Counted from the stretch's first letter, positions 44,063-56,640 are shown. The stretch is 64,000 nucleotides of DNA from Ophioderma brevispina (GCA_023653785.1 JAMKCH010010165.1:1-64000); one strand, 5' to 3'. A program made the numbers and translations. Notes: a model not told the origin generated them from the sequence alone.

Positions 44063-45396
44063 TGCAAAATACCCACAAACGTCCGTTTACGTTGCAACAG
44101 GGCGAAATGAACTATTGGAGCTGTGTGAAAACCAAATAGCCACTCCTTTGTAAGCTCGTCATAGGATATTGAAATGAAAGGATCCTGAAAAATGATAAAA
44201 ATAATAATAATGATGGACCCAAATATTTGTTTCCGTTTGATCCTTTTATTTTATTTTTTCGAGTTTTTGTGACCCTTGTTTCGGTCTAAAGCCTAAGCTC
44301 CTCGCCGGGAATATTTTTTTTTTACGGAGGGCGGATTAAACTTCAATGAACCGCACACAGCTGCGCTGGCAAGTTGAAGCTAGCGCCTGTCCTTTGTCTT
44401 ACGTGTTAACTGTTCCGAATTCATCATTCCTCTATTACGCTATACGGAAATGTACAGCTAAACATTAATACAATACGCGTCCGCGTTGCGAAGAGACTTT
44501 ATAAGATCGCGTTTTACAGACAAGGATGGGACCGCTTTAAATTACTATGCATTGGTACAATTTGTTGACTCTCTAGGGAATTATTTTAGCTTCTTTGGGC
44601 AAATTTGAACATACTTTTGGTCAGTAAATTTTTATGCTCAGTACGTGAATTTTTCCCTTCTTCTGACCACGATGGCTTCAAAATGCGAGCCGGGAATCTC
44701 CAGCTATGGTCAAGAGTCCATCCCTCCTGGGTATGTTTCCCTTGGCCTGCATACCCTAACACGTGCATTGCATTTTTAATGCTGCATAACCAATTTCAAG
44801 TTTAGGTGATTTAATTTTTTGATTTAGAATACGTACATTAAATTTTGTATCCCAGTCACTGACGGTACATTTTTTTAAAGTAGCAAATAACGAATTTTAA
44901 AATGGATTGGAGAGGTAAAAGAACAATGACGCGATAATTTTGCCAAAACTGGAAATGTCGCGTTTGGAAACCGACCTATTCACTCAGAGACGGGTGCAAA
45001 CTGCAATAGGAAAAAGCTGAAAACTCAGTGTATTGATTTTTGGGCAGAATTTGTTCTGGTTTAGTACTGGCAAAAAGTAATCAGACGATTGATTGTCATT
45101 GTTTCACATATGTGATTTCACGAATTGCGTGCCGACCACAAATGTCAGAAAATGACGTACGATTCCCTTTCTTTGTTTCTATGTTTTTACAGATTTTTAA
45201 CCTTCGATCCATGCCATGGCCAAATTTTATGAAATGACTGATCCGATTTATAGCGTAAGCCCAAAGTATAGATGACTAGCCTCTTTGGCTATAGTTTTAA
45301 ATCCCCTAGTTCAGGGATTTCGTAAGTCCCTATTCACAATACTGTTTTTACCTAAATGAACAGAATTATGTCTAACCATCCCACCAACCAAGATTA
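44063..45396. other. No gene recognised
   Basis: Short frames on both strands at 44586-44805 and one at 45040-45237. No motif, no repeat match seen inside the window. Confidence 0.45.
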
Positions 45397-45640
45397 CAGG
45401 AGTGGGGAGGGGGAAGGCTGTTCCGCAACCCCAAATTCCAACAAAAGGGAAAAAGCCCCGGAATCGGTCCACTTTTGCTGTTTTTTTAGAGTTGGTTATA
45501 GTTGTTTTATAAAAGGTTCAATTTAAGACATTTTTAAAAAGAACATTAACTTTTCAAGTAAAAAAAAATGTTTTTTAGGGCAGTTAGGTCCACTTTCACT
45601 AACAAGGAGTCCCCACACTCCGAAAGAAATCAATGCTGGT
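45397..45640. repeat. Degenerate relative of the 61.2-kb MITE
   Basis: GGAGTGGGGAGGGGGAAGG, CCCCAAATTCCAACAAAAGG, GGTCCACTTTTGCTG and GGTCCACTTTCAC followed by AAGGAGTCCCC share wording and order with 61225-61455. Terminal repeats are not visible. Confidence 0.5.
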
Positions 45641-45714
45641 TATTTTGCATGCACACCGTTCCATAATGTAGCCTAGGTATCTTCATTCCACCCACATGAA
45701 CAATTGAACATTCA

Positions 45715-45945
45715 TATGCTACAGTGCACATATCCATGTTCACACTCACTTAGCTTACCCACACACGTATGCACACACGCACACCCATACCCACACACAC
45801 AATCACACTGTCATATACTAAGGAAACATACACACAGAAAAACATAATAAACCTCATGCATATTATATCCCCAAAAACACCCATACCACACAACACACAC
45901 ACACACCATACAGCTTACAACACACTGTTTTCACAACAGCTCTTT
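45715..45945 (+). repeat. CA-rich compound microsatellite
   Basis: Interrupted ACAC/CACA arrays, for example ACACACGCACACCCATACCC (about 45773) and CACACACACACACC (about 45894). Confidence 0.75.
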
Positions 45946-46071
45946 TGAAAACCGATGTGAATATGCATTGATTGGAGTCTAGTTTCAAGGACATGCTTGT
46001 TTAAATCTTAGAACTAATTTTAATGACAATGTTAATTAAACGGTTTTTTCATAATTATAATTACCCAAATC

Positions 46072-46437
46072 TTAAAGGCACTCGCCGTGATTTGGCTAAA
46101 TTCAGAAATCAAAAAAATCATCAAACACGGGGTTTTGCATGATCTTTCACCGCCTGTACCTACCCCTAGCTGCAAATGATCGGCAGAAGCAACCTAATAA
46201 AGACAAAAAATGTTGATAAAGTCCGACTATCCGTACGGACACTACCGTACTAATAACACATTAACTGTAACTGAATGGAGAAACAATCTTTGAACACTTC
46301 CTTTTCTTCCTTTCCTGTCATTCTTCATTTGAAAAAGTAATTACAAGAATTTTTACAGACTTATTCTTCACTTTTAAGGATATTCCTGCAATTTCAATGT
46401 TTTGACTTTTCGGATGAATCCCTGCATAGTGTCTTTC
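46072..46437 (-). mobile_element. MITE family A, copy 4 (reverse)
   Basis: Starts TTAAAGGCACTCGCCGTGAT. It has GCTGCAAATGATCGG, GAAGCAACCTAATAAAGAC, TGAATGGAGAAAC and CTTTTCTTCCTTTCCTGTC in family-A order on the minus strand, and ends GCATAGTGTCTTTC. Confidence 0.75.
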
Positions 46438-46842
46438 ACCTACATAACACTTTGTTTATATAAAGATTGTCATCGGAAGACAGGATTGCTACCAGTTGTC
46501 AATCAATGACAGATCTGGACTTTGTCCCCCGAATACTGTGTGCCTTATCCTGCATTGATTTAATCATGTTCGTTTCAGACAAAAACTGTCACATCAAATG
46601 AAAACTCTGATTCAGCTGAACCTTTGAATTGAGCATTTTTAAGGGTGACTCTTAATTTCTAATAATTATAGACTATGTTTATATTCATACACAATGAATT
46701 AATGTTTAAATCTCTTAGTTAGCCGTTAATGTAAATCAATCTGGCAATGTGAGTAATATCAAAAGACAACTTTTTAATTAATTTGCCGGCTCCTACAAAT
46801 TTTTACTTTTCATGGCACAGAAATGTTTAGCGCATACTGTTC
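46438..46842. other. No gene recognised
   Basis: AT-rich DNA without supported features. Confidence 0.45.
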
Positions 46843-46995
46843 AATGGCGGATCCAGGATTTAAAAAAATGTCCAAAATTTACCGGGGGCGGAAAGACTGT
46901 AACTGGTCCAAAATAGCTCCAAATGGACTGATTTTGCCAGAATTTGCAGATTACCGTGGGCGCGCGCCCCCCCGCCCCCTGCCCGGATTGCAGCC
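46843..46995. repeat. MITE-like fragment starting CAATGGCGGATCCAGG
   Basis: The start resembles the hAT-like MITE at 23663 (CAGTGGCGGCGCCAG). The right side has GGGCGCGCGCCCCCCCGCCCC. Target duplication not found. Confidence 0.4.
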
Positions 46996-47462
46996 TGAAT
47001 CTTTTCCAAATGTTGCTAAATTGTCATTTTTTTTTTAAATTTTTACTTGAAAAATGTTTTTTTTTTTTTGATTATTCTAATTACAAACATATTAAAAAAT
47101 TCCTGAAAAGCTGTTCACACACCGCTGAAATAAACCTGAATTCACTTTGGAAGCTGAAAAAAAAAAATGTGTGCAATTTATTTTCACAAATAGAGTATTT
47201 TTGGCATATTTTAACAGCAACATATTGTCTCTAGAACAGCTATAAACTGATACAGAGGCAAAAAATGCCTACAATTGTGATTTAAAAAGCCTGAAAAAAG
47301 ATTTTAAAATGCCTGGTAATTGAAAATTAACATTCTGTTAAAACCCCCCCAAAATTGCTTTGGAGTCAATATCATAAATACTTTGGGAGAAACCAGCCAT
47401 TTTTTCTTCTTTTTTTCCAGTATTCAAATTCAACATCAGAATAACAAAATATAGAAGTGCAA
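46996..47462. other. Homopolymer-rich DNA, no gene
   Basis: Repeated A- and T-runs (for example 47025-47070, 47158-47167). Nothing coding. Confidence 0.5.
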
Positions 47463-47674
47463 TCAAGCCCGTAAGCGAATTTTTTTTTGGGGAGGGCAAT
47501 TTTTTTCAAAAGGGGACTTCTCCAAAATTGCAAATGGGAGGGGGTTAGAAAAAGGGACTTCTGACCAAAAAAAACAAATTTGGGCCTTTTTTCAGCCTCT
47601 TTAGGATTGGTCCGGGTTTGAAAGTGGGGGCGCCCCCACTCCCCCTCCCCTCCCCCCTCCCCTGTTACGGACCT
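47463..47674. mobile_element. MITE with CAAGCCCGTAAGCG / CAGGTCCGTAAC ends
   Basis: The left TCAAGCCCGTAAGCG and the inverse of the right end (CAGGTCCGTAACAGGGG) align, followed inward by G-rich and C-rich tracts. Closely akin in style to 61205-61493. No ORF. Confidence 0.6.
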
Positions 47675-48416
47675 GCATGTGATAATATGAAAGCTAATTA
47701 ATAATTATAAAATTAATGTTAGAATTATGAAAGTACCAAGACTTAGACCATGCATTTGTTTTGTTGTGTTTAATCTGTTTTAATTTGGTATCCATTGCAA
47801 TACGTATAGTGGGCCATTTTTTATTTAGATTAAAGCAAAGAAAAAGTCTCGCTTCCCACTTTGTGTAAAAAAATCAAAATTTTACGCATTCTTTTCTTTT
47901 TTTTACAGTTTTTCAAGAGCTTTTTAACATTACACAAAATGTCAAGAGGAAGGAAAATTTGGCCACACACAGCCAAAACAGTTGTCTAAAAAAGCAATAA
48001 AGAAAGGATTTTCCGCATAGGCCAGCACAGTGCATAGCTTTTTTGACTAAATTAAAAAAGTTTTGAGCTACAGGAGCTGAGACAAACTCTTTTCCTTTCC
48101 TTGGCCAAAAACCGGGCCCAAAAACACCTGGGGAGGCACTCCCTTTGGAAGTATGTGTAAGGGCTCTTACGTGAGAGGACGGGATAAATTAGATGGCCTA
48201 GTACCTACTGGATGTGATGGAGTAGACCCCTCAATTTTGCTGCAACGTCATCCAAAGAACCAACATATTTTTGGAAAATTCACCCAAGACCCCATGTTTT
48301 TTGAAAATTTTGCAAATTTGTTACTTGAAAAAACCCTTTTGGGGGCAATTTGGCTGTCTTCCACCCAAGACCCCTATTGTTTGGGAATCGCCATCTTACA
48401 CCCTTCCATTGCATAG
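47675..48416. other. Unassigned; possible repeat from 48130
   Basis: From about 48130 GGGGAGGCACTCCC and the repeated ACCCAAGACCCC (48281, 48362) suggest a repeat fragment. The frame at 48153-48416 lies in it and shows no known domain. Confidence 0.4.
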
Positions 48417-49439
48417 TAGGGTGGGCATAAAATGATTGATGTTTAAGTCATTTTGTCCTAACTCTTTTTGGAGTCACTTGATCCCTGAGCATTTTGACAA
48501 CCAATTTTGTCAAATCGGCCAAACAATTAGAAGGTGGGCCGCCCAAAAATCCAAATTTTTGAGGGGGCGGCTTGGGGGACACTGAAGAGGTCTGAAAAGA
48601 ATAAATGTGTCCGTTACTGAATTACATACCACATTTTAGCAATGTTAGGGTTAATTTTTATGTTTTTGAGGTCAAGAATCCATTTTGAATGAAATTTCGT
48701 CAGATTTTGATTTTTTCGTTTTCATAAAATTAGGCATTTTACTAAATTAAGCCCGAGGGCTTGCTTCTCCACTCCCTAACCTTACCCATTTTGAGGATAT
48801 TTTTTCTGTGTGAATTGAAGATCAGCCGTATATTTGAAATTTTTCACACATTAGCTCTTTTTCGTTTGGTCACAGTTCCAATTTTATAATTTGGCAATGT
48901 CTCTATTGAAACATAGGGTGCAACAGTTTGTTGACCTACACCAACCTATGGCACAAAATTGCGTTTATATGTATTCCAAGTCACTGGCTGCCACAGCGAA
49001 CCGTTCAGTTTAAAGAGCTTCAAATTTTGGAGTATGACTATCATTATTACCTTTAGGATACGTTTCAATGATTGCAAGAAGAAACCCGCATGTACCTTTT
49101 AAATGGCACAAGCGCCCTCATAGCTGACTTTAACCAAATGGCCATTTTTTACGAATGCGGTAGCTCGGACACTGCTTGAACTCTTTACAATGGATTCTTG
49201 GACCTCATCCTATGTTTTATACCAAAATGGCTAAATGTATCATAAATTACAGTATTGACAAATATCATCATTTCAGACCCTTTCAGACCCCTCCCCCCTT
49301 AAATCACGTTTTGGGGCGTACCTCTCATTTTTCGACCGATTTTGACAATTTGGTGTCAAAATGCCAGGGGATAAAGCGCATCAAATAATAGGTTAGGACA
49401 AAAAAAAGTACTGAATATCATCATTTTTCTCCCCCTGTA
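48417..49439. mobile_element. 1-kb element with long, diverged TIRs
   Basis: The left TAGGGTGGGCATAAAATG and the inverse of the right end (TACAGGGGGAGAAAAATG) align. The match continues through TTTGTCCTAAC, GCATTTTGACA, TTGTCAAA and GAGGTCTGAAA for about 150-200 bp each. TA lies at both ends, compatible with Tc1/mariner. The centre has no transposase motif. Confidence 0.65.
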
Positions 49440-49955
49440 TAGCCACCTCTATTCGTAGTGAGTACCCCCCGTGCTTAAATACTACCATGGGAAACTCACT
49501 CTCAGTAGCATGCGCTATCAAAGCTAACAAGTGGCTAGGTACACGTAAGATTCCAGAGTATGGCCCTGCAGTTTTTGTATTAAAATAATCTTTTAAAATA
49601 TAAACACTGATCATTTTATTTAAAAAGTGAAAAAAGTGTTTAGTGAAAATGATACTATCCCGTGAAACGGGGCATAGTATTCTGCTTATGCGTTTAGCTT
49701 CTCCTCTCCTTTCTTCCGACCATCGCTTTTTCGCCTCTTCTGCCTTCTTCTGCCAAACTGCTGGCCGATATTGACTCAAAATCGGTCGAAGAACCACTGG
49801 ACCCAAGCACATCAGTGGTGTCATATTTTCCTATGTGACCTCTCGTAGGGGTCAATAGAGTCAAAAACTCCAATCTTTACAGATAAGGTGCGCTATTGCT
49901 GAAATTCTGTCATACATCGTCTTTGGTCCAGTGTATACAGCTTGTACACAGAATT
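49440..49955 (-). other. Unidentified region with a lysine-rich minus-strand frame
   Basis: A minus-strand frame (49824 down to 49393) begins MTPLMCLGPVVLRPILSQYR and has WQKKAEEAKKRWSEERRGEA. It runs into the TIR element, so it cannot be one intact gene. No domain recognised. Confidence 0.3.
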
Positions 49956-50785
49956 AATATGCGGAACTCATTACATTCAAAATGGCGGCATTATCTAATT
50001 AATATGCACAAATGCTATATCTCAAAATTAACACTTGGATGTGATGTTTGTGCAAAAGTGCGGATAATGTCGAGACGGATCACGTGACAGAATATTAGCC
50101 ATAGGGGTCACTTGTAATATATGCAAATGATCTAATTAATAAGCAAAAACGCTATAACTCATCAACAAAGTAGATATTTATTCAAATGTGTTCACAAGAA
50201 CCACTGGAAAGCTCTATTCTTATGGACATGTGGGGTGCAAGGTCAAAATGGGTCATCTAGGGTCAAATCTAAAAGGAGCTTAATTGACCTATCTAGCTAT
50301 GCCATCTGGTAGGCATCAATGAAAAGTGAAAAAATTCCACATTAACCCTGCTCTAAGGACAACAGAATTATATCCGGACTCATTAACATGCCAAATGTCG
50401 GCATATCTATTCAATATGCAAAATACTATATCTCAAAACCGATACACTTGGATAGGTGTGTCTGTGCAAGTGCGGAGAATTTCGAGACGAATCATGTGAC
50501 AGAATATTGGCCCCAGGGGTCATGTAAGATTGCAAATGAGCTAATTAAATATGCAAAAACGCTATAACTCATCAACAAAGTAATATTTATGGTCAAATGT
50601 GTTCACAATAACCACTGAAAAGCTCTATTTCTTATGTACACAATATGGGGTCAAGGTCAAAATGGGGTCATCTGGGTCAAATATAAAAACGCTTTAATTG
50701 ACCTACATAGCTATGCCATCTTGTAGGCATCAATGAAACGTGGAAAGGTGTCCACAGTAACCCCGCTCTAAAGATCCATCTTAAT
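49956..50785 (+). repeat. Tandem repeat, two units of about 411 bp
   Basis: CGGAACTCATTACATTC (about 49961) and CCGGACTCATTAACATG (about 50373) start matching units. Each has a TATATCTCAAAA box, TGTGACAGAATATTGGCC, AACGCTATAACTCATCAAC, CCACTGAAAAGCTCTATT and GCCATCTTGTAGGCATCAATG in order. Inside a unit AATATGCAAAAACGCTATA recurs about 135 bp apart. Confidence 0.8.
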
Positions 50786-53020
50786 GGTCAAAGGTCAACA
50801 TAACTGGATCTACTATTATATATGCCATCGTGAAGGCCTCTATGCAAAACGAAAGGGTCAAAGGTCAACAACACCAAAAATCGACATGTTGCACTATGAC
50901 TTCATCATACTAACGGGCATAGTCCTCCTGGAGTTGTCATAGTTTAATATTGTTTTACATTTAACCATGAACATTTGGGATTGAGTGAAATGGGGTACAA
51001 TGCAATGCACTCCTACTTTTTTCTTCATATAGCCCACCTCCTCAACAGCATGCCAGGCTGTTCAAAATTAGAATCCTCCTTTCAACACATACAGTAACAT
51101 ACATGAGATGGGCTCTAGATTATGTTCAGGTTTCATAATTAAAATTAATAATTATATAGTAGTAAATACTGCTGTAAAGTAGACAATTTTCCATGCTGCA
51201 TTTATGTTTGAGCTTTTGTGCTTCCCGCACTTAAATTGTCAAAGTGAAGCATTCACGTATAAAAATTGACACATTTACAACACGATTTTCCCCAGTGGTT
51301 TTTTTTTTTGGCAAAGTTTTGCAAATTTACACAGAAGTGTGAAGATAAAGACCACAGAACTATATTTATGTAATAAACTTGAATTACACTTTTAAAAAAG
51401 ATTCTGCTAAAATAGTAAATCAGGTACGGTAATAAAAAATGAAAACATGAAAAAATGATGATTTAGCATGAATGCCGTCTTTCCTTCCCGATTTCCCCTC
51501 AACCTTTTTTTTTGAGCTGCCCCCTCTACTACACTGCTGGTTTCATGCCTGAGCCATGGCTGTGGCTTTTTACACCTCATTCTTTATTTTTCCAATTTTC
51601 ACAACATTCTCACCCTAAGACCCATTTCTCCCAGCATGCACCCTCCATCATTTTCAGGCCCCCTTTTTTAGGGAGGCAATCTTCAAAGTTACTTTACCCC
51701 TAAATCCCCCCCCCCCACCAAAAGGGGAAGCCTGATGTGTTTACTTTTACAAATATTAAACTTCTCATTCCGCTCAATTTGGCAACCTGCTCTGAACTAG
51801 ATTGAATTGTTCCTTGACAAACTTCTTTAAAATTTTCCTCTAAACGACATCACCCTACCATGTCCCTCCATACCACACTACGAGCCGCAACTGCCTGGCA
51901 TCATCCACTCACCGGTCCCCAACCACTCCAATGATTGTTTACCAGCCAGGCTGATATGAGCTGTCTTATATCCATGTAGATGTGATCTTAATTATGTAGG
52001 CTAAAATGGATCAGACATGTTGATTCCTAAAAACAATATAAAATACAATTCATGCTTCATCTATTTGAATTAATATCAGTGTCTTGGCGTGCAACAGATT
52101 GTTATGCAGACACTTTCATCAAGTGATGTAGATTTTGCTTGTCAAATTAGATGTTATTGGGTGGAAAGAACTTCCATGTTGATTTGAGACTTCATATGGG
52201 AAAGGATTAGTATAGAAAAACAATCTTGATTGCTTGGAGATGAAGAGAGTCATGCTTTCATCGGCATTCAATTAAAAGTGCTTTTTTTATCAAAGGATGA
52301 GCTGCAGCCCTGAAACATACTCAAAATGAAAACGTCTGCAAACGATAACATCTATTAAAACGTACAAGGGGATAGGATAGTACTGTTTTGTTATGTATGC
52401 TTATAATGAACCAAGATTGTAATAAAATTGGCAAAATAATGCATTCTTCAGCAGGCTTCAATTAATTTATAGTTGTGGTAATGAAACTATTATAACGATC
52501 GAATGCAACAGGGACTTGTTTGAAAACAGTAGTTTGTTCACGTGTGGATGGCAGTGTGCCTCAGCTGCTTATATGCTCAGTTATGCAAGAAGGGCCCATA
52601 CAGAAAAAAACTTTGCAAGAGATTCGGCAGTAACAAATAAGCCTTGCTTTCATCAAGTTCAATTGAATGGATTTTTAATGACACTAAGGGAACAACAGCC
52701 TAATGATTGAGTGTAGATGTGGAGTGGATTGTAATCTTCTCAATGTATAACTTTAGCTATTAGGTGGTATATCAAGGATATTGCATTTCAGTGACTATTA
52801 TCATAGCAATCATACTATCATCAACTATAAAGCATGTGATGAGAAGTAATTTCGTTATTGTATAATGGATTAATTACTATTTAATTAGTAATTAATACTA
52901 AATTAGTTCAATGTTTGTCAACCACAATACAGATGACGAGGGGATTAGGTCCAATAGTGGTAAGTCGTAGCTGCAATTTGTCAGAAATTCTCATCAAACA
53001 TACTATTATGCCAGTCTTTG
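50786..53020. other. No gene recognised
   Basis: Over 2 kb of AT-rich DNA with a C-run near 51702-51715 and a small palindrome ATTAATTACTA/TAGTAATTAAT at 52868-52895. Frames at 51512-51703 and 52516-52710 lack motifs. Confidence 0.45.
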
Positions 53021-53093
53021 GTCAGTGGCTTCTTGAAATGGCTTCTTCAGGTGGACACAGAGCCTGAAGAACCATTCTTCAAGAGCCGCTGAC
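53021..53093. other. 73-nt hairpin of pre-miRNA size
   Basis: GTCAGTGGCTTCTTGAAATG... folds on ...TTCTTCAAGAGCCGCTGAC with about 27 pairs, one-base bulges and an 11-nt loop (TGGACACAGAG). The stem and loop sizes suit a microRNA precursor, but no known miRNA seed was recognised and a small inverted repeat is as likely. Confidence 0.4.
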
Positions 53094-53423
53094 TCTAAGA
53101 AAGACAAATTGAGTTATCTAATACATGGCAGCAAAGATGAATCACATGGCAGCTATTCACTTTAACCTGCATTCATGTTACAAAAATATAGGCTAATTGA
53201 GATTGGGATTACCCGGATTTCCATTAGACAATAACATTATTACTATTAATGACATGGAGGTCTCGACAACTAACCAATTTGAGGGATACTGAGTGGTGAG
53301 CATTAAAACAAATCAATATAACTGCTTGTCATTAAGTTATTCATGTGACATTGTACAATATTTCATAGGCTGGTATTCTGGAAAAGGGAGATTATCTTAG
53401 ACCTGGGTTTACACTCGGGTTAG

Positions 53424-53590
53424 TCCTACATGAGTGGACCTTTTTGCTTTCAACATACTCTAAAAATGTGTCGTAATGGGTGAGAAAATTCCTCGGATGG
53501 GCTGGAACAGCCCACCATGAGTAATTTTCTCACCAATTACATTTATCGTTCACAGTATTTTGAAAGAATAAAGGTCCACTTAATGTAGGA
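53424..53590. repeat. 167-bp palindromic element
   Basis: TCCTACATGAGTGGACCTTT at the left pairs with AAAGGTCCACTTAATGTAGGA at the right. Complementarity continues through GGTGAGAAAATT to the GGGCT/AGCCC centre. Arms are about 80 bp with moderate divergence. Confidence 0.75.
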
Positions 53591-54068
53591 TATCGGCTAC
53601 GGCTTCATGCCAGATCTGTTGAAATTCTCATGAAATGTGGTAATGGTGAAAGCAACATGTGTGCCAAATTTAATTTTTCAAAAGGCGTTTCGAGATATGT
53701 CACCTAATTGTGTTTTCAATTCCCATAGACTTTGGACAGGGGCTGATTTTGGCAGGTATAAGAAAATTGACCAAACTGGCGGGCAATTTTGTGAAAAAAC
53801 TACACATTTATTGCATTATGTCTCAAGTAATTGATGGAGTTATAAGATTGGTTTTTATTGTTTAATGGTTCCGAAAAATCTCAAAAATCCATACATTTTT
53901 TATTTTGCTGTGTGTCATCAAAGGCAAAGGACAGGTGGTCGCAACTAACACCTTTGGTGAAGTATTTCTAGAAATACGAAGTAGCACTTTTCATAATTTT
54001 TCCTCGAAGAAAAACTACAATCCCTTGGTGATGAATAGGTGTCATATGAAAGGAAATCAAATTTAGAA

Positions 54069-54203
54069 ATTCTCACGTTAGATTTGCCGATTGAGGGTTC
54101 TATTGAAATAATAGGTGTTTTAATTTTTCCTAAAGTTTATGTTCCCTAAAATAAGTTTTCTAAAAAATAAAACAATTGATTCAAAAAGCTAACGTGAGAT
54201 TTT
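54069..54203. repeat. Inverted repeat, 15-bp arms
   Basis: AAATTCTCACGTTAG and CTAACGTGAGATTTT enclose about 105 bp of AT-rich DNA. Confidence 0.5.
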
Positions 54204-55224
54204 AGGTATTTTGCTTATACACACATCCCTGGAGTTCAGCTTAAAAGCACCTTCCATTAGCCTGGGAAAAGTTATTTATGGATAAAAAGTAGAGGAATTT
54301 TTATAAAAAAATAAAACCACTAAAAACAATCACGCAGTCCTTGAAACTGGCAATATATTTGTGGAGGAGAGTTAAAGCTTACCATAGTCAAGTTTGACTA
54401 AAATTGCTGTAGGTGCTTGTGATTTTATGGTATTTTCTCTAAGACCATGTATACGATGGATCCTCCTTAAGCGGACGAACCATGGTTTAAGGGGGATGGC
54501 CCGAATTTAAGGATATAAGTTTCATCTTGATAGATTGGCTTCACTCCAAAACCAGTCGTAAGTTAGCGCTGATATTTCAATCGTTTTGATGCGAGAGCTA
54601 AAAAAACGTGATTTGTAAGGCACCATAGAGTAATGTGTAAAATTAATATTGGTCGACCAAACATGGGGCACAGTTTTGTCCATAACTTCCAAACCCAAAT
54701 ATCGTTGGCACTCTAAGAGTTCACAGTGTAAAAGAAAAATAGTAGATTTTTCTGATACGAAAGGTTGGACCAATTCGTAAAATCTGGTTCTGGGGACGAT
54801 GCTTTTTATTAGCGATTGGGCCATGGACCTTTAAACGGGTATAAAGTAGGACCCCTTTCAGAATTACCAGCCCTTAATGTTTCGCAAAATGATGTAAAAG
54901 ATGGGATTTTCCAATAATTATTTTTATATTTTATCTATTATCAAATTTGATTGCCCACTCATGATTATTGTCCAAAAATTATAAGCATTCTGTGTTATAA
55001 CACAAAAATTAAAAAATAGGTAGTCAAATACACACTCATGAATATATAGGTCAGTGACTTTGAAGTAGCTTGCTAGTCAAGATTCACATCTGCATTTGTG
55101 CTTTGTTTGTGTATCTGCCATTCTCAGTGTGTTGCAGAGACATGTGATTGTTAAGTTTTATAAAAGGGCTCATACAGAAGGCAGGCATAATATCTTAGAA
55201 AATTACAAACATGATACTGTGCGT
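54204..55224. other. No gene recognised
   Basis: A 100-codon minus-strand frame (54824-54522) has protein-like composition but no motif I know. Otherwise AT-rich. Confidence 0.4.
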
Positions 55225-55335
55225 TTAAAGGTGCACGAGAGATTTTGAACACCCAAAATATTGTGTCATATAGTAATTTCATATAGTAGACAAACTCAAT
55301 AGGATATCTTACCTTTGTATTTGGGTACAGAATGT
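55225..55335 (-). mobile_element. MITE family B, copy 3 (reverse, truncated)
   Basis: TTAAAGGTGCACGAGAGATTT, then AATATTGTGTCAT, TAGACAAACTCAATAGGAT and TTACCTTTGTATTTGG follow the inverse of 62218-62110. The rest of the element is missing. Confidence 0.7.
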
Positions 55336-56400
55336 CTTAAGAGTGTTTGTTCAGAGAAAAACCACCTGATGGCGGAAGGAGAAGGTTGGACAAATCCTTC
55401 CAGATTTGTCATATGAAGCTATATTGATGTTTTTTCTTTGTTTCATGCCAGGAATAATTCAGTCTACCATGACGCAGTGTTCTACAGAAAATACCAGATT
55501 TTGCCTCATCTTAAAAAAAATCACCAATAGCTGAATATTGGCATATTGCTTTTAAAACTGTAACACTGATATTCTGTTATGGGGACACGGACTTTATACC
55601 ATAGTGTCAATAACCCATAGAGCATGTATAGACACGCAATTTTTTACGCTTCATTTCAATCAGTATTGGAGGAATGCTTACATAATGGAACCGATTTTGT
55701 CAATTTTGCGTTATAAAATAGTATTAAAATTGGAGCCATTGTTTTTTCACAGGCAGTCACCCAGGAGCCAAAAAATCTATCTATACATAACTGTGGTATT
55801 ACTTTGCAAAATATAAAAAAATCACCATTGGGTTTTTTCCCCCTTATGTAAACACCAAGCCCCCCCACCCACCCCCACACACAAAAAAAATTCAAGTGAT
55901 CAAAATTTAATTTTAAACGCATAAACGCACCCTTAAAAAATGCTCCTTTAAGCTCAGATATGCTTATATTATGGTCAGATCCAAAATATAATAGGATGAC
56001 CACTCACGACACTTATTCTATACCATCAACATCGCCCACACCCCCAACACAACACCACAACACAACACACAAAACTCCCCCATACGCACCACTTGAACGT
56101 AGTTTTCAGTAACAATTAATTAGTAGTTCAAAGGGCTCACCCGATTACAAAATATTATATGCGTAAGAGGCCACTGCTGACATACCCTAATTCCAATCGG
56201 ACACACGCTTTTATGTAAAGGGTACCGTTAAAAAACTCTAGGGGTTAGTTGGCATTTTGGACTTATTAAAATTCATTTTGTATCGTCTGCAAGATGCACA
56301 TTGGTTGCTTTGCTGGTGTGGGTATCCGTCTGTCTGGTAAAAATGTTAAGGCTAAACATAATTTCCCACTGTGTTTGTCCAAATAACCACATGTCTTTTC
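55336..56400. other. Unassigned; C/A-rich patches
   Basis: A C-rich patch at about 55858-55880 and an ACAC-rich patch at 56035-56085. Frames at 55604-55816 and 55656-56003 overlap on opposite strands. No gene. Confidence 0.45.
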
Positions 56401-56640
56401 ATGACACTTGCATGTAATGATCTTGGGTAGTACACCACAAGTTAACCATCTCAAGAGTGGGGTCCAAGGTCATCTAGAGGTCAGCCCCAAGAGGTCAGAA
56501 TTATCAAATTGCGGGTGTTATTATGTCAATGAACTTACATTGACACTTGCAACAATGGTCTTGGGATATGTCCCACATGTTGTGGCCTTATGTGACCTCA
56601 TGTGCCTCATGTGACCTTTGCCCCTATTCACAAACCGCCA
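56401..56640 (+). repeat. AGGTCA/TGACCT-rich repeat with two internal subunits
   Basis: CACTTGCATGTAATGATCTTGG (56405) and CACTTGCAACAATGGTCTTGG (56543) are related, about 138 bp apart. GGTCATCTAGAGGTCA and several TGACCT motifs follow each. Resembles in style, but is not the same as, the repeats at 2-9 kb. Confidence 0.55.

Noticed and set aside
49393..49824. 143-codon minus-strand frame
   Set aside because: It crosses the terminus of the long-TIR element, so the frame joins unrelated sequences.
49956..50785. CRISPR-like array
   Set aside because: Units are about 411 bp without short identical repeats and unique spacers; it is a tandem duplication.
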